Assembly: GCA_027005175.1 (NCBI GenBank)
Contig: JALTMC010000072.1
Span: 16,639-23,569 of the forward strand
Length of the DNA stretch: 6,931 nucleotides
Direction of reading: 5' to 3'
From: Myxococcales bacterium
Lineage (GTDB): Bacteria; Myxococcota_C; UBA6777
The notes beneath the pieces are model-generated. The model saw only the letters and a list, made by a program, of their open reading frames with translations. It was not told the DNA's origin and did no database searches. A program made the position numbers and the translations under genes. Below, piece after piece: positions 1-4,980 of the stretch. Numbering within the stretch: position 1 is the stretch's first letter; each line of letters begins with the position of its first letter.

Positions 1-621
1 TCGTACGGACCTGCTTCGGTGGCTGTGTTCTCAGCAGTGCAACGAGTGGACCAAACGTTGGGCCTGTTGTTCAAAGAACTCGAACAGCGAAAATGGTTTG
101 ACAAAATCAATATCGTAGTGACCTCCGATCATGGTATGACAGCTCTCAGTAAGGAACGACGTATCTTCCTGGATGATTATATCAATCTGGATGATACATA
201 TATCAATGAGCTGTCGATGGTTGTAGCCTTGAATCCAAAGCCTGGAAAACTAGAACAAGTATATACGGCACTTAAAGGGAAACATCCCCGTCTTAAGATC
301 TACAAAAAGAGCGAGGTCCCCCAACGTTTGCATTATCGGAATCATCGAAGGATTGCCGAGATTATCGGCATTGCTGATGAAGGTTGGGTGGTGACACGAG
401 ATCGCAACTTCAGCTCCATTTATGCTGGAAGCCATGGCTATGAACCAAGCGTCAAATCCATGCATGGTATCTTTATTGCTCATGGACCCGCCTTTCGCAA
501 AGGTTACACCACCCCCTCCTTTCAAAACATCCATATCTACGAGTTACTCTGTCATATTCTTAAACTCAAACCTGCCAAGAATGATGGCGACTTCGAAAAA
601 GTGAAGGGCATGTTGAGATAG
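1..621 (+). CDS. Type I phosphodiesterase / nucleotide pyrophosphatase (ENPP-like), C-terminal part
   Basis: This frame is open from base 1 (reading SYGPAS before the first possible internal start, GTG at 19), so the gene begins outside the window. The protein matches the C-terminal half of the ENPP branch of the alkaline phosphatase superfamily, which uses two zinc ions to hydrolyse phosphodiester or pyrophosphate bonds of nucleotides or lipids. Visible family marks are the YGP just after the missing metal-binding PDxxGH motif, a helix reading AVQRVDQTLGLLF, the metal-ligand motif SDHGM (Asp and His at about 127-132) and the later zinc-ligand His in GSHGY (codon 433-435). The C-terminal run PSFQNIHIYELLCHILKLKPAKNDG is also typical. 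The catalytic Thr and the first metal ligands lie upstream and cannot be checked. No C-terminal anchor is seen. The substrate is unknown; members of this group are usually exported. The gene converges on the lipoprotein gene at 863-1624. Confidence 0.9.
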   Translation, partial: SYGPASVAVFSAVQRVDQTLGLLFKELEQRKWFDKINIVVTSDHGMTALSKERRIFLDDYINLDDTYINELSMVVALNPKPGKLEQVYTALKGKHPRLKIYKKSEVPQRLHYRNHRRIAEIIGIADEGWVVTRDRNFSSIYAGSHGYEPSVKSMHGIFIAHGPAFRKGYTTPSFQNIHIYELLCHILKLKPAKNDGDFEKVKGMLR

Positions 622-862
622 TTGCTCGTCGTGGTGCTGCGTAAAGCCCCTTCCCGAACGCGGGGCCGGCAGAATCGATAGGCGACCGCGAAACGAGACA
701 GCGGAGGTCTCTTCTCAAGGGAGAAACCGCAGCCTGAATCAAGTGGAACGGGCTAGGAGGTCCCCACATTCGTACTCTTGGTGCGGGCTAGGAAGTCCGT
801 CATCAGGGTTTCTGTTTCCACATCGAATTCTATCCATCATCGACGCTTGTAACAATCATAAG
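622..862. other. Convergent intergenic region with hairpin potential
   Basis: This stretch lies between two convergent stop codons and holds no convincing gene. It can form a GCCCC/GGGGC hairpin (646-650 with 662-666, 11-base loop). A second hairpin pairs GCGG 701-704 with CCGC 727-730, enclosing TCTCTT 708-713 with GGGAGA 719-724. Neither is followed by a T-run on the plus strand, so they are not standard intrinsic terminators, although they could still slow transcription leaving the phosphodiesterase gene. I compared the region by eye with RNase P RNA, tmRNA and SRP RNA core motifs and found no acceptable match. Confidence 0.4.
749..798 (+). repeat. Imperfect direct repeat, 2 copies of 15 bp
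   Basis: CGGGCTAGGAGGTCC at 749-763 recurs as CGGGCTAGGAAGTCC at 784-798, with one mismatch and a 35-bp period. It sits downstream of both convergent genes. The function is unknown; it could be part of a folded RNA or a chance duplication. Confidence 0.5.
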
Positions 863-1624
863 TTAGTCTTGGTACTGAATTCGTTTGGGTGGTTGGTGTT
901 TGCGAAGATCGGAGGGTTGGAGGTTGAGTTTGTACAGAAGATCGCTGTTGTAGGTGCGGTATGCGCGATGGCGGAACTTGGTACTGTTTGCACCAAAAAC
1001 AGCACCTGTAATGGCAGAGGCGATGATGCCGACAGCGGCGATGCTGAAGCCTGTGACGGCGAGCACTGATCCTGTGGGGACAGAGTTGGTGAAGGCTCCG
1101 AGGCCAAAGCCTATGCCGGTCAAGACAGAGCCGGTGGTGAGACTTAGGGCCACACCAACACCAAAGATAAGCTTGGCCTTGTTGGAGTGTTCAATGCTTT
1201 TGCGCGCAAAGAATGATGTGCGGGAGTCGTGATGGACTGCCGGGAGGATGTCTTCTAAAAAGTAAACAAGTCTGCCGTTGCCCAAAAGGATGGAACTGGG
1301 AAGCCGCTCACGTTGTCTTTGTGTGCCTAACTCCCGACCATAGGGACATTTGAGCTCTCGGGTTGTATAGCGTTCGGGGGGGCGAAGTCGGCGTCCCCAG
1401 GCATCTCGGAACTTAATACAGTATCGTTCAATGTAGATACGAAATCCCAACCCCTTGCGGCGATACTTTCGGAAGGCTTCCACACGTCTTTCCACAGAGG
1501 CCGTTGTTCGGGGGAGTTGGATGGATACATGTTTATTGGTACAGCCCATGCCTGAGAAGGAAGCTATGACCAGAAGCAGAAGCAAACTCCACCATCGACA
1601 AACATCCCATCGTTTCTCTGTCAT
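863..1624 (-). CDS. Putative membrane-anchored lipoprotein with glycine-rich helical hairpin
   Basis: The 253-residue product is not recognised as a named family. Its N-terminus has a charged start (MTEKR), a hydrophobic core (LLLLLVIAS) and a Cys at residue 28 in the context SGMGC, which looks like a lipoprotein signal. The lipobox is poor, with Gly rather than Leu at -3. The +2 residue is Thr, so an outer-membrane destination is possible. Residues 45-110 are very rich in Arg. Residues 152-178 and 183-211 are two glycine-rich hydrophobic segments forming a likely membrane hairpin, with a repeated TGSVL motif 20 residues apart (TTGSVLTGIGF at 163-173, PTGSVLAVTGF at 183-193). The C-terminal 40 residues are basic and hydrophilic. 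A purine-rich GGAGAGGGG lies just upstream of the ATG. The gene follows the ferritin gene on the same strand by 55 bp and is probably co-transcribed. Function unknown. Confidence 0.8.
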   Translation of the reverse strand: MTEKRWDVCRWWSLLLLLVIASFSGMGCTNKHVSIQLPRTTASVERRVEAFRKYRRKGLGFRIYIERYCIKFRDAWGRRLRPPERYTTRELKCPYGRELGTQRQRERLPSSILLGNGRLVYFLEDILPAVHHDSRTSFFARKSIEHSNKAKLIFGVGVALSLTTGSVLTGIGFGLGAFTNSVPTGSVLAVTGFSIAAVGIIASAITGAVFGANSTKFRHRAYRTYNSDLLYKLNLQPSDLRKHQPPKRIQYQD

Positions 1625-1679
1625 GGCTCACCCCTCTCCAAAGAACCTGGCTTGGTCAATGACTTCGTGCGTTGGAGTC

Positions 1680-2198
1680 TTACTCGGCAGTGGGAGCTGT
1701 AAAGGTGCGGGTGGCGAGTTCGTTGTCGAGGACAAGCAAGCCTGCTGGATCGTCAGCGACCATGCGTGCTCGTTCAAGTACAGAGTTGACCAGGTTCTCT
1801 TCTTCGGCCTGCTCGGAAATAAACCACTCCATCTCGATCTTAACGGTATAGGCTTTTTCAGCCATAGCCAACTCATACAGGTTGAACACCTGTTGTGTGA
1901 CATTGTGTTCTTGTTCTAGCACAAACTCCAGAACTTCCACAACATTTTCGAAATGCATCTCAGGCATTTCAATATTGTGTAGTTGAATCTTTACACCGTG
2001 TTCCAGCAAAAAATTAAACAGACGCATCGCGTGTGTATTTTCTTCTTCTCGCTGCACGTACATCCAGTTGGCAAAGCCTGGAAAGTTGAGATCCTCAAAG
2101 TGAGCGGCGAGAGCCAGGTATTTATAGGCAGCAGCAAACTCGTTGTTGACTTGTTGATTCAGGGCATCAACCACTTTATCGCTCAAAGTTATTCGCAT
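1680..2198 (-). CDS. ftnA: Non-haem bacterial ferritin (FtnA-type iron storage protein)
   Basis: The 172-residue protein has the usual length of bacterial ferritin. Family members form a 24-subunit cytoplasmic cage that oxidises Fe(II) and stores it as a ferric mineral. By alignment from memory with E. coli FtnA, the ferroxidase ligands are all present: Glu20 (NNEFAAAYKYL), Glu53 and His56 (EEENTH), Glu97 (EQEHNVTQ), and Glu129/Gln130 with Glu132-Glu134 (SEQAEEEN). The FtnA-like ending LVLDNELATR is also present. There is no Met placed like the haem ligand of bacterioferritin, and the overall motif order fits FtnA rather than Bfr or Dps. The start is well supported: an AAGGAG Shine-Dalgarno (2205-2210 on the complement) sits 6 bases before the ATG. 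The upstream leader carries a degenerate tandem repeat and a possible promoter. The lipoprotein gene lies directly downstream on the same strand. Confidence 0.95.
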   Translation of the reverse strand: MRITLSDKVVDALNQQVNNEFAAAYKYLALAAHFEDLNFPGFANWMYVQREEENTHAMRLFNFLLEHGVKIQLHNIEMPEMHFENVVEVLEFVLEQEHNVTQQVFNLYELAMAEKAYTVKIEMEWFISEQAEEENLVNSVLERARMVADDPAGLLVLDNELATRTFTAPTAE

Positions 2199-2204
2199 GA
2201 TCTT

Positions 2205-2210
2205 CTCCTT
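2205..2210 (-). promoter_or_regulatory. Ribosome binding site of the ferritin gene
   Basis: AAGGAG on the minus strand, 6 bases upstream of the ATG at 2198. It is the clearest Shine-Dalgarno in the window and fixes the ferritin start. Confidence 0.85.
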
Positions 2211-2224
2211 GTTCCTATCGGTAA

Positions 2225-2268
2225 GACGGGGTTCCTTTGACGGGGTTCCCCTTTGATGGGGTTCCTTT
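2225..2268 (-). repeat. Degenerate tandem repeat in the ferritin leader, 3 copies
   Basis: On the plus strand the units are GACGGGGTTCCTTT (2225-2238), GACGGGGTTCCCCTTT (2239-2254) and GATGGGGTTCCTTT (2255-2268). Read toward ferritin, this gives repeated AAAGGAACCCC blocks preceded by TCA. The hexamer TCAAAG occurs at 2235-2240, 2251-2256 and 2265-2270, and once more further up at 2301-2306. The repeats start about 26 bp upstream of the ferritin ATG. They could be repeated protein-binding sites or simple slippage products. Confidence 0.75.
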
Positions 2269-2280
2269 GACGTCCGAAAA

Positions 2281-2319
2281 ATTCTAGCCGATTGGCCTGA
2301 CTTTGATTCATCTTGTCAA
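2281..2319 (-). promoter_or_regulatory. Possible ferritin promoter elements
   Basis: The minus strand has a perfect -35-like TTGACA (2314-2319) and a good -10-like TAGAAT (2281-2286). They are separated by 27 bases, too far for an ordinary sigma-70 promoter, so probably only one of them is used, or an activator is needed. The hexamer at normal spacing from TTGACA is GCCAAT, a poor -10. No convincing Fur box was seen. Confidence 0.25.
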
Positions 2320-2517
2320 GAGTTGGGGGTCTTGTGTCGTTGTTGTAAGAGAGTTTTTTTGTGTTGTGCCACGACCTGATGTTTGTTGTGAGTCAACCAA
2401 AAGCAATGTTAACCATTGTTTTGTCTCTTGTGGGTTTTCTTTGTGGGAGTGGGGCTCTTTGTTGTGGATCAAATAAGAGATGCAAGTATACACAAAAACA
2501 GGGGGGCTTGGCTAGCC

Positions 2518-2579
2518 CGCACCATCCATGCTCTTCTTTGCCGCGAGAACAAGCGAAGCCTGAGCAGGTGCGAGGATGG
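2518..2579 (+). other. Dyad with two mutually exclusive foldings
   Basis: CGCACC (2518-2523) pairs with GGTGCG (2567-2572), and TGCTC (2529-2533) pairs with GAGCA (2562-2566), giving a bulged 11-bp stem. Alternatively CCATCC (2522-2527) pairs with GGATGG (2574-2579), which excludes the outer stem. It lies upstream of the TIM-barrel gene and could be part of its leader or a small RNA. There is no direct evidence that it is transcribed. Confidence 0.35.
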
Positions 2580-2640
2580 CAGAGTTTGGGCCTTGAAGGC
2601 TTGGTTTTCCACGTCGAGGTTCCAAAGCAAGTCCAATGAA

Positions 2641-4869
2641 GTGAGCGCAAGAGTTTGCCGTTCGCAGCAGAACGTTCATGAATTATGCGGGCCAGGAAGG
2701 TTCTGGGGAGCGTCGTGTTCTTTCGGGCTGTTGTGTTCTTTCGGGCTGTTGTGTCTGTTCGGGGGAATGGTTGGCTCTGTGGAGGCCTTTCCACCCGCCC
2801 CCCCGCGACCGCCAGAGAAAATTCTGGAAGTCCCAGTGGCTGCTGAGCAGTGGCGGCTCAAAGATCTCTCTCATATCCGGATCGGGAAGCTGGGATTGAT
2901 TCGCAATCCAAAGAAAGATGTTCTCACGATCTATGTTTTAAAAGGACCGCCTCCGGTTCGAGTGAAGTTGTCGTTGCGTAGCCGTATACCAAAGCACAAA
3001 GGCAACTGCTTTTTGGTGTCTCACTTTGACAAAGGAGCCACCAACCGGTTGGGAGGTTATTACAATCGGTTTCAACGCAAGCCCTCTCTTGCAGATGCTG
3101 CTGTCCGACCCAATCATGCTCGGGTCGGTGCACTCATCCTGAAGTTTCAGCGCAAATCAACAGGATTTTGTGGAATGTGGATGCATTTCTTCAATTTCAA
3201 GCAGGACCCACGCCAACGATTTTTTCTTAACGCGCAGCCTTTTTCACAACTCACCTTTTGGATTCGCGGTCAAAAGGGTGGAGAGCAGATCTTACTTAAA
3301 ATGGCTGATGCTGCGTGGGAGAGAAAGGGGGATGCTCTGGCTGTTGGAGCCCTCAACAGGTTTTTGCCTAAAAAGCGAATCACCACAGAATGGCAGCGTG
3401 TTGTGGTGCCTTTGCGTGCTTTTCCAAAATCACTGAATCGTCGAATGCTAGCGTCGTGGGTGTTGGAGGCAACCAAAGGAAGCGGCCAAATTGAAGTCAA
3501 AACCATGGCGTTTTGTCGCAAACCTTTCCCTTTGCCCAAGCTCCCTCCTATGCCAAAGTCGAAGCCACCGATTCTTGTGGTTCGTCCACGGCTTCGCCAA
3601 AGAGCAGGGTTTGTTGTCTCCACTCCCAAGATCAAGGTGGCGCGTTTGCGCAAGTCCACTTGGTTGTGGGAGACCGCTCGCTATCTCAAAAGCCCTCGCA
3701 AACAACGCGAGCTGGTTCAGTTTTTAACAAAGCACAAGTTTGACTCTGTCTTTCTCCAGACCCCTCACAATCCAAGGACGTTGCAAACACAGTCACCACC
3801 GGTGCTTCATGTTGGTCAATGGCGTACTTTGTTGGCTGCCCTTCATCGGCATAACATTCGTGTGTATGCTTTGGATGGTTATAAAAAGTATGCGTTGCCC
3901 CCATGGCATTCGCGTGTGTTGGAAGTGGCTCAACGTGTGGTGGTGTACAACCAAAGTGTTCGGGTCCACGAGCGATTTGATGGATTGCACTTTGACATTG
4001 AGCCTTATTTAATGTCGTCTCTTTGGAGTAGCCGACGCCAATGGGTTGGGGCGCAGTACCTGACCATTCTTTCCAAACTAACTGCCTTGGCGCATCGTCA
4101 TCAGATGACGTTTGGGGCCGATATCCCGTTTTGGTTTGACGCCAAAGATCCGTACACCACCCAGGGCTTTGTGATCTCGTATGGTGGTGTGGCCAAGCCT
4201 CTTCATCAACATGTGATTGACATCGTCGATCGTGTCGGCATTATGGACTACCGAACTTCTGTCTTTGGTGCCGATGGTGTACTCTCACATGGGATGGGTG
4301 AGCTGACTTATGCCAGTCGAAAGAACAAACAGATCCTGATTGGTCTAGAGACCTTGCCTTTGCCCAAAGAGTTTCTTTTCCATTTTAAAGGGGCCGCCAA
4401 GAAAGGGTGGCCCGATGTGAGTGGGACACATCCAGCACGCTCGTTTGTCTTTCTCGTTCCACCACAAAGACTCGGCCCAACAAAGGCGATTGCGACAGCC
4501 AAAAAAACTCCCACGGTACAAACCAAGACGGTTGCATCTCGAATTGTGGGAGCGGTGGCTGCTCAGAGTCCACCGGCTATGATGCATGGAACCCTAGCCT
4601 GGGTCCCCTCCTATCGACTGCGTAAGTGGAGGTTGCTACTTCAACAACGTAAGGTACCCTGGCAACAGATCCGTTACTGGCCGGTACATCGAACAGTCTA
4701 TATATCACCTGACAAGCTGAGCTTTGCAGGACTGGGTGCCTCTCTTTTGCATCGGGCTCTCCATGACCTCAACCGTGAATTGCGTCGCTTCTCTGCATTT
4801 ACCGGCTTCGCGATTCATTCGATTCATAGCTATAAAAAACTTCTCCTCCAGAGACGTTCAGAGCACTGA
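2641..4869 (+). CDS. Secreted protein with N-terminal beta-sandwich-like domain and GH18-like TIM barrel (putative glycoside hydrolase)
   Basis: Residues are counted from the first codon of the open frame (TTG 2416); the GTG chosen here is residue 76. Residues 100-124 form a Sec-type hydrophobic stretch ending GSVEA, followed by a Pro-rich linker (FPPAPPRPPEK). Residues about 140-370 look like a carbohydrate-binding or CIA30-like beta-sandwich (FCGMWMHFF, LTFWIRGQKGGEQILLKMAD, WQRVVVPL). Residues about 400-810 look like a TIM barrel. Its FDGLHFDIEPY at 521-531 resembles the GH18 DGxDxDxE signature, with Asp527 and Glu529 as likely catalytic residues and His525 where GH18 has Asp. A later GIMDYR resembles the GH18 MxYD strand. 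A low-complexity insertion (roughly 685-725) splits the end of the barrel. The likely role is hydrolysis or binding of a glycan outside the cytoplasm; the substrate is unknown. The start is uncertain: GTG 2641 has no good ribosome site, and a one-base indel may hide a start at ATG 2685. Confidence 0.8.
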   Translation: MSARVCRSQQNVHELCGPGRFWGASCSFGLLCSFGLLCLFGGMVGSVEAFPPAPPRPPEKILEVPVAAEQWRLKDLSHIRIGKLGLIRNPKKDVLTIYVLKGPPPVRVKLSLRSRIPKHKGNCFLVSHFDKGATNRLGGYYNRFQRKPSLADAAVRPNHARVGALILKFQRKSTGFCGMWMHFFNFKQDPRQRFFLNAQPFSQLTFWIRGQKGGEQILLKMADAAWERKGDALAVGALNRFLPKKRITTEWQRVVVPLRAFPKSLNRRMLASWVLEATKGSGQIEVKTMAFCRKPFPLPKLPPMPKSKPPILVVRPRLRQRAGFVVSTPKIKVARLRKSTWLWETARYLKSPRKQRELVQFLTKHKFDSVFLQTPHNPRTLQTQSPPVLHVGQWRTLLAALHRHNIRVYALDGYKKYALPPWHSRVLEVAQRVVVYNQSVRVHERFDGLHFDIEPYLMSSLWSSRRQWVGAQYLTILSKLTALAHRHQMTFGADIPFWFDAKDPYTTQGFVISYGGVAKPLHQHVIDIVDRVGIMDYRTSVFGADGVLSHGMGELTYASRKNKQILIGLETLPLPKEFLFHFKGAAKKGWPDVSGTHPARSFVFLVPPQRLGPTKAIATAKKTPTVQTKTVASRIVGAVAAQSPPAMMHGTLAWVPSYRLRKWRLLLQQRKVPWQQIRYWPVHRTVYISPDKLSFAGLGASLLHRALHDLNRELRRFSAFTGFAIHSIHSYKKLLLQRRSEH
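2716..2763 (+). repeat. 18-bp perfect tandem repeat in the signal peptide coding region
   Basis: TGTTCTTTCGGGCTGTTG at 2716-2733 is repeated exactly at 2734-2751, followed by a partial third unit TGTCTGTTCGGG (2752-2763). It encodes CSFGLL-CSFGLL-CLFG, the hydrophobic core of the signal peptide. The unit length is a multiple of three, so copy-number change lengthens or shortens the core without changing frame. Confidence 0.95.
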
Positions 4870-4874
4870 CCCTA

Positions 4875-4969
4875 TTTCGTAGGGAGGGTTCACCTGGGTG
4901 ATTGGGTAGGTTCAGGTCGTTTCGTAGGGAGGGTTCACCTGGGTGATTGGGTAGGTTCAGGTCGTTTCG
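4875..4969. repeat. 45-bp perfect tandem duplication between convergent genes
   Basis: The unit beginning TTTCGTAGGGAGGG and ending GGTTCAGGTCG occupies 4875-4919 and is repeated without mismatch at 4920-4964. The first five bases of a third unit (TTTCG) follow. Each unit contains ACCTG and CAGGT 16 bases apart (4892-4896/4913-4917 and 4937-4941/4958-4962), able to form a weak 5-bp stem. It fills almost the whole gap between the stops of the TIM-barrel gene and the methyltransferase-like gene. No T-run is present, so it is not a standard terminator. No gene is present in the gap. Confidence 0.97.
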
Positions 4970-4980
4970 GTAGACTTGGT

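Larger units (their letters stand above)
2199..2640. other. Divergent intergenic region between ferritin and TIM-barrel genes
   Basis: These 442 bases hold the ferritin leader with its tandem repeats (2225-2268), a possible minus-strand promoter (2281-2319) and a dyad near 2518-2579. The plus-strand frame of the next gene is open from a TAA at 2410-2412, but the 75 codons from 2416 to 2640 read like untranslated DNA. They contain no ATG and no good Shine-Dalgarno before any TTG or GTG. A weak plus-strand promoter guess, TTGTGG (2462-2467) with TATACA (2487-2492), has a 19-bp spacer and is not reliable. Confidence 0.5.

Noticed and set aside
622-862. RNase P RNA, tmRNA or SRP RNA
   Set aside because: GGTGCTGCGTAAAGCCCC and CTAGGAAGTCCG faintly recall RNase P segments, but the GAGGAAAGTCC and ACAGAA core pairs are absent and the order is wrong.
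1455-1919. Plus-strand open frame of 154 codons over the ferritin and lipoprotein genes
   Set aside because: It spans two well-supported genes and their junction on the other strand and shows no domain.
1680-2198. Bacterioferritin or Dps
   Set aside because: The ligand pattern EEENTH plus SEQAEEEN and the C-terminal DNELATR fit FtnA-type ferritin, and no haem-ligand Met context was seen.
2191-2320. Fur box upstream of ferritin
   Set aside because: I found no acceptable match to GATAATGATAATCATTATC-like palindromes.
2416-2640. Coding status of the first 75 codons of the TIM-barrel frame
   Set aside because: There is no ATG, no ribosome site and no similarity to a domain. The hydrophobic stretch at the TTG (FCLLWVFFVGVGLFVV) comes from T/G-rich DNA, and a proper signal peptide occurs later.
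3270-3659. Minus-strand open frame of 129 codons inside the TIM-barrel gene
   Set aside because: It lies fully opposite a coding region with recognisable domains and has no family features of its own.
4875-4969. CRISPR repeats
   Set aside because: The copies are directly adjacent with no spacers, only two full units exist, and no cas gene is nearby.
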